From NCBI GenBank assembly GCA_905211645.1, contig CAJMBK010000005.1:47628-111627 (forward strand): 64,000 nt of DNA, given 5' to 3'. A model generated the notes under the pieces. It did not search any database, had not been told where the DNA came from, and saw only the letters and a list, made by a program, of their open reading frames with translations. This DNA comes from an uncultured Caryophanales bacterium. GTDB lineage: Bacteria; Bacillota_I; Bacilli_A; RFN20; CAG-288. The translations under genes were made by a program, and so were the position numbers. Below, piece after piece: positions 1-8,845 of the stretch (position 1 is the first letter of the stretch; each line of letters begins with the position of its first letter).

Positions 1-987
1 AAATTGTATGCAACTCCAGATTTACCACTTAAATTAGGCTACTATGGAAGTGTATATCGTTATGAAAGACCTCAAAAAGGTCGTTATAGAGAATTACATC
101 AAGGCGGTGTTGAATTCGTCGATAATAATTTGGATATCATCACTAAGATTGATTGCTTAAATTTGTTCTACTCCGCTGCTAAAGAGTTATTAGGTAACAA
201 TATTTATCTTGTCATCAACTACTTAGGTGCTGAAGACGCTAGAAAAAAGTGGAGAGAAGCTTTAAGAGAGTTCTTCAAGAGCCATCTTGACACAATGTGT
301 GAAGATTGTAAACGTAGATTTGAAGTCAATCCGCTTAGAATTTTAGATTGTAAAGTTGAACATGATCACGAATTAGGTTTGAATGCTCCAAATATCACCG
401 ATTTTCTTTCTGAAGAAGATAAGAAATACTACGATGATATCTGCACAGAGCTCGATAACCTAGGTATCAAATATAAGAGAGACCCACACCTTGTTAGAGG
501 GTTGGATTACTACACTGGAATCGTCTTCGAACTTTATCTTGAGCAAGGTGATTTACCTCTTGCTTTAGGTGCCGGAGGTCAATATGCAAATTTGACTGCT
601 GAATTGAATGGCCCAAAAATGGAAGGTATCGGTTTCTCATTCGGCTTGGATAGATTACTTATGTGCTTCAACGAAAGTTTGAAATCAGATGTCTTAAATA
701 AATATGCATTGGATTTCTTTGTCTATTCATTCAACAAGAATCCTGAAGGTGTCAAAGAAATTAATGATATCTTAAAGACAATCAGAAATAGTAATTACTC
801 TGCAATTGCTGCACCAATGACAAAAGCATTCGGTGGTTCACTCAAGCAAGCAGCAAGAATGAATACAAAATATTTGTTGCTCATCAACGAAGATTTATCC
901 TTGGAAATCAAAGACTTTTCTAAGCGTGAACAACAAAAGATTAGTAAAGAAGAATTTACTAAGATGTTAAGCGAAAGGAAATTTTAA
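1..987 (+). CDS. hisS: Histidyl-tRNA synthetase, 5' end missing
   Basis: Class II synthetase that charges tRNA-His in the cytoplasm. The frame is open at the window edge, so the N-terminus, including motif 1, lies outside. Visible are motif 2 (RYERPQKGRYRELHQ), the HisRS-specific histidine-binding signature (RGLDYYTG), motif 3 (GIGFSFGLDRL) and a C-terminal anticodon-binding domain of about 90 residues. About 328 residues are present against 420-430 for the family. The TAA stop is two bases before the aspS ATG, the common hisS-aspS pair. No T-box can be seen because the leader is outside the window. Confidence 0.97.
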   Translation, partial: KLYATPDLPLKLGYYGSVYRYERPQKGRYRELHQGGVEFVDNNLDIITKIDCLNLFYSAAKELLGNNIYLVINYLGAEDARKKWREALREFFKSHLDTMCEDCKRRFEVNPLRILDCKVEHDHELGLNAPNITDFLSEEDKKYYDDICTELDNLGIKYKRDPHLVRGLDYYTGIVFELYLEQGDLPLALGAGGQYANLTAELNGPKMEGIGFSFGLDRLLMCFNESLKSDVLNKYALDFFVYSFNKNPEGVKEINDILKTIRNSNYSAIAAPMTKAFGGSLKQAARMNTKYLLLINEDLSLEIKDFSKREQQKISKEEFTKMLSERKF

Positions 988-989
988 TA

Positions 990-2720
990 ATGTTAAGAAC
1001 TGTTACATGTGGTCAGTTAAGAATCACAGATGTTAATAAGGAAGTCACACTTTGTGGTTGGGTTAACAGAGTCAGAAATTTAGGTTCATTATGTTTCGTC
1101 GATTTACGTGACACATACGGAATCACACAATTGAATATTGATCCTAAATTTTTGGAAACCACTTCTTTACATTCTGAAGATTGTATTCAAGTTACAGGTA
1201 CTGTCATCAAAAAAGATGAACCTAATAAACATTTGGAAACTGGTGAAATTGAAGTTTTAGTTAAATCAATCAAAGTTTTCAGCCATGCTGAAACTACACC
1301 TTTCACAATTACTGATGACACCACTGCTAGTGAAGAAACAAGAATGAAATATCGTTACTTGGACTTACGTAGACCAGTAATGCAAAAATATCTCAAAAAG
1401 AGACATCAAATTTTAAAGGTTGTTAGAAATTATTTGGAAGGATTAAATTTCAACGAAATATGTACTCCAACTTTAATTAAATCTACACCAGAAGGTGCAA
1501 GAGACTATCTTGTTCCTAGCAGAATTTATAAAGGTTCATTTTACGCTCTACCTCAATCACCTCAAATCTTCAAACAATTATTGATGATTTCTGGTATGGA
1601 TAAATACTATCAAATTGCTCTCTGCTACAGAGATGAAGACCAAAGAGCAGATAGACAACCAGAATTCGTTCAAATTGACTGTGAAATGTCATTCTCTGAT
1701 AGAGAAGATGTCTTACAAGTTATCGAGGGTTTGTTAAAAAGTGTTTGGAAAGAAGTTTTAAATGTTGAACTTCCTGACTTTATCAGAATGCCATATCAAG
1801 TTTGTATCGATAACTACGGTTCCGATAAACCAGATTTACGTTTCGGTATGAGAATTGAAGATGTCACCGCTATCTTTGCAAATACAACATTTGAAGCATA
1901 CAAGGAAAAAGCAGTTAGAGGCTTTAAAGTTTCTAATTACGCAGATAAATTATCCAGAAAAATGATGGATGCTGATAATGAACTTGTTAAAAAGAATAAA
2001 GTTTATGGTGTCACACATCTTAAATATGTTGATAATCAATTCTCAGGTGGTATCTCAAAATTCTTATCTGATGAAGAAAAAGAAGCACTTGTTGCAAAAT
2101 ATGAATTGGCTAATAACGACGTCTTAATTCTTGGTGCTGATGCATCAGGCGAGAAGATGTCCTTGGCTTTAGGTGTTTTAAGATTACACTATGGTGATTT
2201 ATTAAATCTTAGACCTAAAGATAAATTTGTTCCATTATTTGTTATCGACTGGCCAATGTTTGAAAGAAATTCTGAAGGTCAAATTGAATGTTTATCCAAC
2301 CCATTCACCAGACCTAACGATGAAGACTTACATTTATTCGATACAGATCCAACACAAATTAGAACATACGGTTATGACACAGTTATGAATGGTGTCGAAC
2401 TTTCTTCCGGTGCTTTAAGAACTTACGATAGTAAGATTCAAGAAAAAGTCTTTAAGCTTCTCGGCTTATCCGATGAACAAATTAAAGATAGATTCGGTTT
2501 CTTCATCGACAGTTTGAAATATGGTACCCCACCAATGGGAGGTTTTGGTATCGGTCTTGAAAGATTATGTATGGTTCTTTGTGAAACTGATAACGTTAGA
2601 GACGTCATCGCCTTCCCTAAGAATCTTTCTGCATACGACCCAATGACTCAAGCACCTAGCAAAGTTGATGTTGAAAACATCGATATTTTAGGATTAGAGG
2701 TAAAAAAGGAGTTTAGATAA
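990..2720 (+). CDS. aspS: Aspartyl-tRNA synthetase
   Basis: Bacterial-type class II AspRS, 576 residues, which is full length. An N-terminal OB-fold anticodon-binding domain (about 15-95) is followed by motif 1 (RYLDLRR near 122), the flipping-loop and active-site block (YALPQSPQIFKQL near 185; RDEDQRADRQPEF near 214), the bacterial GAD insertion (roughly 290-420) and motif 3 (GLERL near 522). It starts two bases after hisS and its last base is shared with the ATG of the following helicase (TAATG), so the three genes are probably one transcript. Confidence 0.98.
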   Translation: MLRTVTCGQLRITDVNKEVTLCGWVNRVRNLGSLCFVDLRDTYGITQLNIDPKFLETTSLHSEDCIQVTGTVIKKDEPNKHLETGEIEVLVKSIKVFSHAETTPFTITDDTTASEETRMKYRYLDLRRPVMQKYLKKRHQILKVVRNYLEGLNFNEICTPTLIKSTPEGARDYLVPSRIYKGSFYALPQSPQIFKQLLMISGMDKYYQIALCYRDEDQRADRQPEFVQIDCEMSFSDREDVLQVIEGLLKSVWKEVLNVELPDFIRMPYQVCIDNYGSDKPDLRFGMRIEDVTAIFANTTFEAYKEKAVRGFKVSNYADKLSRKMMDADNELVKKNKVYGVTHLKYVDNQFSGGISKFLSDEEKEALVAKYELANNDVLILGADASGEKMSLALGVLRLHYGDLLNLRPKDKFVPLFVIDWPMFERNSEGQIECLSNPFTRPNDEDLHLFDTDPTQIRTYGYDTVMNGVELSSGALRTYDSKIQEKVFKLLGLSDEQIKDRFGFFIDSLKYGTPPMGGFGIGLERLCMVLCETDNVRDVIAFPKNLSAYDPMTQAPSKVDVENIDILGLEVKKEFR

Positions 2721-4036
2721 TGGCAGTTACATTTAAATCATTAACTTTTTTATCCGAACGAGTAATAAAAGCTTTAAATAATCTTTCTTATTTTGAATGT
2801 TCACCAATTCAAGAAAAGGCTATCTCTGCACTTTATAAAAATAAAAGTATCTTGGCTTTGGCCCCTACTGGTTCCGGTAAGACATTAGCCTACATGGTAC
2901 CAATCTTCAATGATTTGGATATCGAAAAGAATTTACAAGATATCATCGTTGTCCCAACCAGTGCATTAGGCAACCAAATTTACAGTGTTTTCCAATCATT
3001 TAAAAAGGAGATGAATTTAAATACTTCTATCACTTTGCTTAAAAATGAGAATGATTTAAATTCATACAAGAATACTGCTCAAATTCTTATTGTCACTCCA
3101 TCAATCTTTGCAAATATTTCCAAATCATACAACATGAAAGATCTTAAAAGAGTCATTGTTGATGAAGCAGATATGATTGCTTTTGATGGATTCGATGACA
3201 ATCTAGTTAATATCAAACAAAATTACTCTGTTCCAATTTCATTATTCTCAGCAACACTCAATGAACATGAAGTTTCTCAATTGAAGAAATTGATGCACTT
3301 TGATGTCACCTACGATGTTAGAGAAAACAATAAAACATCTGCAAATGTTACACATCATATCGTTGATATTAAGCACTTTACAACTTATGAGGCATTAATT
3401 AAATTGCTTAACGCTATCAATCCATACAAGACAATTATCTTCGTTTCTAAGAATGAAGATTTGGATAAGATCAGCAGACAACTTTTCAAAGATGGTGTCG
3501 ATCATATAGTCTTAAGTGGTCAACTAAATAAGCGTGAAATTAAGAATGCTATGTACGATTTTAAAGATAATAAGTCTTATATTTTATTATCATCTGATTT
3601 CGGTGCTAGAGGTCTTGATATCGATGATGTTGATACAATTATCTCGGTTGATTTACCTGCAAATCACATCGATTATTACTATCACAGAGCTGGTAGAACC
3701 GGAAGATTCAACAATAAAGGTAACTCCTATGTTCTTGCCAAAGATGGTGATAAAGCAGTTAAATCACTTTTAGAAAAAGACATCAAGTTTGTTTTCCATT
3801 CATTAACTAAGGATGGTATGAAGGATGAAACTAAGTTTGCTCCTAAAGGAAGACAAGCCAAAGCTAAGAATGAAAAATTAGAGCAAGAAATTAAACGTGT
3901 TGCAAGAAAAACTCGTTCAACAAAAGTTAAACCTTGTTACAAGAAGAAGGTTAGATGGGCTGTTGAACAAGTCAAAAGAAGACACAAAGAAAAGATTATC
4001 AAGACAAATATTCGTAAAAAAGAAGCTAGTAAGTAG
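2720..4036 (+). CDS. DEAD-box ATP-dependent RNA helicase
   Basis: RNA-unwinding enzyme, probably for ribosome assembly or mRNA turnover. In order: a Q-motif region (SPIQEKAI), Walker A APTGSGKT near 48-55, the DEAD box VDEAD near 148, motif III SAT, then a second RecA domain with ARGLDID and HRAGRTGR near 316. After about residue 375 comes a Lys/Arg-rich tail that probably binds RNA. Family members are often called CshA, CshB or DeaD; the exact orthologue is not decidable by eye. The last four codons lie inside the terminator hairpin shared with the convergent gene, and the TAG abuts that gene's TAA. Confidence 0.93.
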   Translation: MAVTFKSLTFLSERVIKALNNLSYFECSPIQEKAISALYKNKSILALAPTGSGKTLAYMVPIFNDLDIEKNLQDIIVVPTSALGNQIYSVFQSFKKEMNLNTSITLLKNENDLNSYKNTAQILIVTPSIFANISKSYNMKDLKRVIVDEADMIAFDGFDDNLVNIKQNYSVPISLFSATLNEHEVSQLKKLMHFDVTYDVRENNKTSANVTHHIVDIKHFTTYEALIKLLNAINPYKTIIFVSKNEDLDKISRQLFKDGVDHIVLSGQLNKREIKNAMYDFKDNKSYILLSSDFGARGLDIDDVDTIISVDLPANHIDYYYHRAGRTGRFNNKGNSYVLAKDGDKAVKSLLEKDIKFVFHSLTKDGMKDETKFAPKGRQAKAKNEKLEQEIKRVARKTRSTKVKPCYKKKVRWAVEQVKRRHKEKIIKTNIRKKEASK

Positions 4037-4059
4037 TTACATACTTACTAGCATTTTTT
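4025..4059. terminator. Bidirectional terminator overlapping two stop codons
   Basis: Perfect 11-bp stem (GCTAGTAAGTA / TACTTACTAGC) with a 6-nt loop and a T6 run on the + strand. On the - strand the stem is followed by TTCTTTTTT. The stem contains the last codons and stop of the DEAD-box helicase on one strand and the last codons of the methyltransferase-like gene on the other. Confidence 0.8.
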
Positions 4060-5134
4060 GTATGGATTCATCTGAGAAAAGATTTTCAAAATCTTCTAAA
4101 GTATCGATAGTTACTGTTTTAAGTAAATTCTTGAAGTTATCGATATATCTATCATATTCTTCAGTTGCAGAAGAATCGTTTTTAATCTTGTAATAAGTTT
4201 CAATTACAGCACAGATTAAGCATCTTCTTGCAATTTCAAGGATACTTCTTTCAATCCAATAACTTGCTTTGATATCAAATTTGTTTATTTCAATAAGTTT
4301 TAACATCTTTTGATAAAGTGGTAATCCGTCGGCTTCATCATGGTAGATATCAAAAAACATGTAATCAAAATGTTCTTCTTTAAGTAATTTTTCAGTTAAT
4401 TCGTAAGCATCACCTTCGATAACTTCAACCTTATTATTGAAGAATTTCTTGAGGTATTTATTGAAAATTTCAATAACATCTCTATCCTTTTCAATTACTA
4501 CAACTTTCTTAACTTCATTTTTAAGTGAAACCATGTAAGGATAGTAACCTAAGCCTAAACCTTGGACTAAAACATTACCAGTTGCTTCGTTAATTGCTTT
4601 TTTCATAGTATTAATTTCATAAGGAGTGATGGACATCCAAGTGGTTCCGTCTTTCAAGACTTCCAAATAATTGAATGGTTTTTGGAAGAAACCGAGTTTA
4701 TTTACTTCTAAACTTGGTGCTTTATCAGTGAAATAAATCTCATCATAAACAACAAGTTCTAAAGGTGAGTAACTTGAGTTAACTAATTCAACATTTTTAT
4801 ATTTACAATCTTTAACTTTAACGTTTTTATAGTAAGGATTTGAGGTGTATTCTTTATCATTAATTGGTTGAATCATATTCTTAAAATCAAAATCTTGTTG
4901 TAAAGATGTGATTTCATCATCGTCAAAATCGTAACCTTCACATGCAAAAATATGTGCAATATAGGCTTCAGAAAGACTTAAATTCTTGCTGTTGATAAAG
5001 TTAGTTAAATCATTTTTTGAAATAGATTTTCTGTATTCAAGCAAATAATCTTTAATTATCGATGAAAAATTGTAGTTAACATCGTTAATATAACTTAAGT
5101 AAGAGATATATTTTTCATCAAGATTAAATTTCAT
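4037..5134 (-). CDS. SAM-dependent methyltransferase-like protein (spermidine-synthase-like fold)
   Basis: Conserved protein of unknown substrate, 365 residues. The C-terminal half has a Rossmann methyltransferase core: a glycine-rich motif I (VLVQGLGLGYYPY), an acidic motif II end (VVVIEKDRDV), a motif of the GDA type (VIEGDAYEL) and FDYMFFDIYHD. The N-terminal 150 residues match no family I recognise. The frame is open further upstream, but the ATG at 5134 has AAGGAG seven bases before it while the ATG two codons upstream is too close, so 5134 is chosen. It overlaps the 3' end of ispG by 11 bases and is probably co-transcribed with it. It could modify a small molecule or protein; the fold call is firmer than any function. 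Confidence 0.72.
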   Translation of the reverse strand: MKFNLDEKYISYLSYINDVNYNFSSIIKDYLLEYRKSISKNDLTNFINSKNLSLSEAYIAHIFACEGYDFDDDEITSLQQDFDFKNMIQPINDKEYTSNPYYKNVKVKDCKYKNVELVNSSYSPLELVVYDEIYFTDKAPSLEVNKLGFFQKPFNYLEVLKDGTTWMSITPYEINTMKKAINEATGNVLVQGLGLGYYPYMVSLKNEVKKVVVIEKDRDVIEIFNKYLKKFFNNKVEVIEGDAYELTEKLLKEEHFDYMFFDIYHDEADGLPLYQKMLKLIEINKFDIKASYWIERSILEIARRCLICAVIETYYKIKNDSSATEEYDRYIDNFKNLLKTVTIDTLEDFENLFSDESIQKMLVSM

Positions 5135-6182
5135 TCTCATTCTCCTTATCGATAAGATTAAATAATATTTCCATTGCTTCTTTTTCTGGGTAACTACCAA
5201 TTGCAACACCTTTTTTGAAGACGATGAAACTGTTGATGCCACCCGCAATACCAAAAGTAGCATGTTTTGCTTCACCTGGTCCATTGACAGGACACCCCAT
5301 AACAGCAACAGTGATATCCTTATTTACATATTTGAGTTTATCTTCAACATATCGAGCAATGTTGTAGACATCAACTTGAGTTCTACCACAAGTTGGACAA
5401 GAAATAAGTGTTGGAACATTTTTCTTAAGTCCCATAGATTTAAGCAAAGTTTTACAAGCAAGAACTTCTTCTCTTGGATCATCAGTTAAGGAAATTCTAA
5501 TTGTATTACCAATTCCAGCAGATAAAATTGGAATTAAAGCAGTGCAGCTTTTAATTGTTCCTTGAATTCCAAAACCAGATTCAGTTAAACCGATATGCAA
5601 TGGATATTGATATTTTTCTGCAAGTGCAAAATATAGTTCTCTAGTTAAGTCAGGAGAAGTATTTTTAGCTGCTAAAACCATTTTATGGAAGTCATTACTC
5701 TCAAAATAAGAAAGCATTTCTTCTACAGCGGTTAAAAATTGTTCTTTAACATTTTCACTTGTTAATGCATACTTTCCAAGGCTTCCAGAATTGACACCAA
5801 TTCTTAAAGCAGCATCTTTTTCCTTCAACTTAGCAACGACTTCATCAAGATTATTTTTAGTGATATTACCTGGGTTAAGTCTAATTTTATCGACTCCTGC
5901 ATCCAAAGCAAGTAAAGCGTATTTGTAGTTAAAATGAATATCGGCGATGACTGGTAATGAAGTGTGCATTTTGATTTCTTTTAATGCTAGACAATCCTCT
6001 TCATCAAAAGTTGAGAATCTAATCATGTCACAACCTAATGTTTCTAAGTCGTGGCAGAGTTTAATATTTTCTTCAACTTTGCTAGTTTTTATATTTGACA
6101 TCGTCTGAATAAGAATTGGACTATCGCCACCAATTAGCCTATTTCCGATTGCAAATTTATATGTTTTATCACGTGAAATCAT
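5124..6182 (-). CDS. ispG: 4-hydroxy-3-methylbut-2-en-1-yl diphosphate synthase
   Basis: Penultimate step of the MEP isoprenoid pathway: a 4Fe-4S enzyme converting MEcPP to HMBPP. 352 residues, the short bacterial form with a TIM barrel then an iron-sulfur domain. The cluster ligands are visible as C262 and C265 (CPTCGRTQVDV), C297 and E304 (GCPVNGPGE). The start lies behind an AGGTAAGAG-type ribosome binding site. dxs at 25.4 kb supplies the first pathway step, supporting a functional MEP route. Confidence 0.97.
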   Translation of the reverse strand: MISRDKTYKFAIGNRLIGGDSPILIQTMSNIKTSKVEENIKLCHDLETLGCDMIRFSTFDEEDCLALKEIKMHTSLPVIADIHFNYKYALLALDAGVDKIRLNPGNITKNNLDEVVAKLKEKDAALRIGVNSGSLGKYALTSENVKEQFLTAVEEMLSYFESNDFHKMVLAAKNTSPDLTRELYFALAEKYQYPLHIGLTESGFGIQGTIKSCTALIPILSAGIGNTIRISLTDDPREEVLACKTLLKSMGLKKNVPTLISCPTCGRTQVDVYNIARYVEDKLKYVNKDITVAVMGCPVNGPGEAKHATFGIAGGINSFIVFKKGVAIGSYPEKEAMEILFNLIDKENENEI

Positions 6183-6208
6183 GCTCTTACCTCATGCCAA
6201 TTTCCATA

Positions 6209-6237
6209 TTGAAAAAAGTTCGTCTAAGTTATAAAAT
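6209..6237 (+). promoter_or_regulatory. Sigma-A type promoter for rpmG-efp
   Basis: TTGAAA, 17-bp spacer, TAAAAT, ending 43 bp before the rpmG ATG, in the gap between divergent ispG and rpmG. Called by motif match only. Confidence 0.55.
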
Positions 6238-6280
6238 AATATAGCATTTTTTAATTGAATTTAGAAAAAGGAGTTTAAAT

Positions 6281-6439
6281 ATGGCAGAACCAAGAATGAA
6301 TTTTACTCTTCGTTGCACAGAATGCAAGATGGAAAATTATATTGCTACAAAGAATAAAAAGGCACATCCTGAGAAATTTGAAGTCAAGAAATATTGCCCA
6401 AAGTGCAATAAGCACACCTTACATGTTGAAAAGAAATAA
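6281..6439 (+). CDS. rpmG: 50S ribosomal protein L33
   Basis: Small basic ribosomal protein of 52 residues. The zinc-binding C+ form is evident from two CxxC pairs, CTEC and CPKC, and the C-terminus KYCPKCNKHTLHVEKK matches the family. A strong AAAAAGGAG precedes the ATG. It sits 22 bases before efp, apparently in the same transcript. Confidence 0.95.
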   Translation: MAEPRMNFTLRCTECKMENYIATKNKKAHPEKFEVKKYCPKCNKHTLHVEKK

Positions 6440-6461
6440 TAACTAATTTCGGAGTATTATT

Positions 6462-7028
6462 ATGGCAGATATTAAGGCAGTTGGTGATTTAGGTCCAGGT
6501 AGAAACTTTACCTACAAAGGCGAACTCTACAGCGTTTTGGATATTTTACATAACAAGACCGCTATGAGAGGTATGATCGTCAAGATCAAGGCAAAGAACT
6601 TAAGAACTGGTTCTATTTCAGATATGACATTCAACGGTGATGATAAGGTTGAACTTATTTTCTTGGATAAGAGAGATATGACATACCTTTACGATGATGG
6701 TAACAATCTCGTTTTCATGAACCAAGAAACATATGATCAAGTTGAATTACCTAAAGAAAGATTAAAATGGGAATCTAATTTCTTAACAACAGATTCAGTC
6801 GTTAAGATCACTTACTACGGTGATGAAATCATGGGTGTTGAATTACCTGTCAAAGTTACTTTGGAAGTTACTGCTACCGAAGATGCAGTCAAGGGTGATA
6901 CAATCAACAAAGCTATGAAAGATGCAACCTTAGAAACAGGTTTCGTCATTAAAGTTCCTATGTTCGTTAAGATCGGTAACAAAGTTATCGTCAGAACCGA
7001 CACAGGTGAATACGATTCCAGAGCATAA
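6462..7028 (+). CDS. efp: Translation elongation factor P
   Basis: Relieves ribosome stalling at polyproline stretches by binding between the P and E sites. 188 residues with the KOW-like N-domain and two OB domains; the C-terminal signature is GFVIKVPMFVKIGNKVIVRTDTGEY. The functional loop is unusual: aligned without gaps from H30 to NLRTG, the position normally held by the modified Lys (or Arg) of PGKG is Met35, followed by Arg36 and Gly37 (HNKTAMRGM). It probably shares a promoter with rpmG. The identity is secure; the loop chemistry is open. Confidence 0.97.
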   Translation: MADIKAVGDLGPGRNFTYKGELYSVLDILHNKTAMRGMIVKIKAKNLRTGSISDMTFNGDDKVELIFLDKRDMTYLYDDGNNLVFMNQETYDQVELPKERLKWESNFLTTDSVVKITYYGDEIMGVELPVKVTLEVTATEDAVKGDTINKAMKDATLETGFVIKVPMFVKIGNKVIVRTDTGEYDSRA

Positions 7029-7056
7029 GCTTACTGATTGGGAGAACTAACACAGC

Positions 7057-7284
7057 ATGGTAAATTGGGGTTGGCTTCTCTTCTGTATTATCGTTTGTTT
7101 AATTGTCGGACTTGTTGCAGGTTATTTTATTGCAAGATACGTCTTCAAGAGAGAGTTGAAAAAGCATCCTCCAATTACTGAAAAACAAATCCGTGTTATG
7201 TTTACTCAAATGGGTAAAAAGCCATCTGAGAAGCAAGTTAGACAAGTAATGCGCTCAATGGAAGAAGCAAATAAGAAAAACTAA
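7057..7284 (+). CDS. UPF0154 (YneF-like) membrane protein
   Basis: 75 residues: an N-terminal membrane segment (about residues 4-27), a basic stretch, then a conserved cytoplasmic tail KHPPITEKQIRVMFTQMGKK. This matches the YneF/UPF0154 family of Firmicutes, whose function is unknown to me. It lies 28 bases after efp with a GGGAG site and is followed by a terminator, making it the last gene of the rpmG-efp unit. Confidence 0.85.
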   Translation: MVNWGWLLFCIIVCLIVGLVAGYFIARYVFKRELKKHPPITEKQIRVMFTQMGKKPSEKQVRQVMRSMEEANKKN

Positions 7285-7308
7285 TTTAAAATTAAAAATC
7301 GAGATAAT

Positions 7309-7344
7309 AAAAAGGCTTAATTCGTCGGGAATTAAGTCTTTTTT
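7309..7344. terminator. Bidirectional terminator
   Basis: Stem GGCTTAATTC / GAATTAAGTC (one G-U pair on the + strand), 5-nt loop GTCGG, extended by an A-run on the left and T6 on the right. It separates the rpmG-efp-yneF unit from the convergent zinc-ribbon gene. Confidence 0.8.
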
Positions 7345-7362
7345 CTTGTCTAATAATTTGAT

Positions 7363-7968
7363 TTAAGCGTTCATTGCTCCTGCAAAGACCATAATTAAGA
7401 AGCAAAGTCCGTATAAGAGACCAACTAGTGCAATCCACATACCAATGTATGAGGAAACAATTCTCTTGAAACCTAATTTTTTTGCTTTGTAGTTGTACCA
7501 AACTGTAATAATCATATTTACAATTGACCAGGCAACACCTGCAAGGGAGAAAAAGCTAGAACCAAGAATCTGTGAGTAAGCAATTGATCCACCTTCAGGA
7601 TTAGATGAACCATAAACAATTGTCATTGTGATTGAAACTAATGTAATTACAGTTGCAATACTGCAGGATAATAACATCCAAAGTCCATATGTTCTACCTC
7701 TTTTCATCAAAAGAAGTTCATCGAAATCATCCTTTTGAACTTCTTCTGCTTCAGCGACAAATCCAATTACTTCATCACAATCTTCACAAACCATTTCATT
7801 TTTCTTAACGGTCAATTCTTTTCCACAATATGGGCAGTATTTAATTACTTTGATGTTACCTTGAATGTCTTTATGAACGCTTGCACGAGGAACGACTTCG
7901 CCATTAACAACTTCAATTTCATCATTATCTTTAGTTTTGCTTTCTTTGAAAAAATTGTTTTCTGCCAT
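7363..7968 (-). CDS. Zinc-ribbon membrane protein, unknown function
   Basis: 201 residues from the ATG at 7968, chosen because AAAGGA lies just upstream and the codon follows the plsY stop by one base. Residues 45-70 form a zinc ribbon (CPYCGKEL then CEDCDEV), followed by a linker and three or four hydrophobic segments (about 100-125, 130-155, 172-198). The hydrophilic N-terminus is charged. The family is not recognised. The tight link to plsY suggests co-transcription, not necessarily shared function. Confidence 0.7.
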   Translation of the reverse strand: MAENNFFKESKTKDNDEIEVVNGEVVPRASVHKDIQGNIKVIKYCPYCGKELTVKKNEMVCEDCDEVIGFVAEAEEVQKDDFDELLLMKRGRTYGLWMLLSCSIATVITLVSITMTIVYGSSNPEGGSIAYSQILGSSFFSLAGVAWSIVNMIITVWYNYKAKKLGFKRIVSSYIGMWIALVGLLYGLCFLIMVFAGAMNA

Positions 7969-7969
7969 A

Positions 7970-8707
7970 CTATTTTCCTTTCTTATATTTTGTGATAGGT
8001 TCGGTATGATTAATAAGTCTAACAATATTTTCTTTGTGACGATACAAAAGTAATAATGTAATAAGTATCATTGAACCAAAGTATGAGAAATCAGGTGAGA
8101 AATATAAGTCAGAGCTGAAATACATTCCTCCTAATAAGTAGTCATTTGTGATGTAATAAGAAACAACTCCTAATGCTAGAGCACAAAATGGTATTACTAA
8201 AGAAGTTAGACAGCTAGCGTAAGAAACGATATGTTTGTAGAAGAATAATGCAAAGAAGATGATGAGGGATAATATAAATAAATAGTAATTAGTTGCAAGT
8301 AAGAAACCTAAGAAACAGGTGACGGTCTTACCACCTTTAAAGTCACAAAATACAGGGAAACAGTGACCTAAAGAGACGGTGACAGCAACTAAATATGAAT
8401 AGAATTCATAATGAGTTTGATTGCCGTAGTTGAAATCGTAGAGATAACTACCAAAAACTGACTTTGCAAGATAGTAAGTTAACCAGATGCAGAAGGTATT
8501 TTTCAAAATGTCCAAAACGATGACAGTGTAGGCAGCTTTTTTGCCTAAAACACGACCGACATTTGTGCCTCCAGCATTTTTGGAACCGTAATCTCTAACA
8601 TCGGTATGATAGAAAACTTTTCCAATAATAATTGAAAAAGGAATTGAGCCGATAAAGTATCCGACTATAGTTGATATTAAAATAAATGCTATTGTGTTAT
8701 ATGCCAT
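7970..8707 (-). CDS. plsY: Acyl-phosphate glycerol-3-phosphate acyltransferase
   Basis: Integral membrane enzyme that acylates glycerol-3-phosphate from acyl-phosphate, the first committed step of phospholipid synthesis in Gram-positives. 245 residues with multiple membrane segments. The family motifs are visible: GSIPFSIIIGK, the substrate loop GSKNAGGTNVGRVLG, and GHCFPVFCDFKGGK. It is slightly longer than the usual 200-210, through longer loops between residues 80-105 and 190-215. Divergent from parE. Confidence 0.95.
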   Translation of the reverse strand: MAYNTIAFILISTIVGYFIGSIPFSIIIGKVFYHTDVRDYGSKNAGGTNVGRVLGKKAAYTVIVLDILKNTFCIWLTYYLAKSVFGSYLYDFNYGNQTHYEFYSYLVAVTVSLGHCFPVFCDFKGGKTVTCFLGFLLATNYYLFILSLIIFFALFFYKHIVSYASCLTSLVIPFCALALGVVSYYITNDYLLGGMYFSSDLYFSPDFSYFGSMILITLLLLYRHKENIVRLINHTEPITKYKKGK

Positions 8708-8845
8708 AAAATTTACCTTAGATATTATATCGTTTATCAGTTTTATTATTTACTTCAAAACGAAAATAAGCCATCTAAAGCCATTTCACATATAACAAAT
8801 ATTGTAATTCTTTATTTGTTAAAATATAAAAATGGAGGTCGGCAA

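Noticed and set aside
8802..8830. TTGTAA-17-TATAAA as parE promoter
   Set aside because: The transcription start would fall inside the ribosome binding site at 8834-8839, leaving no usable leader.
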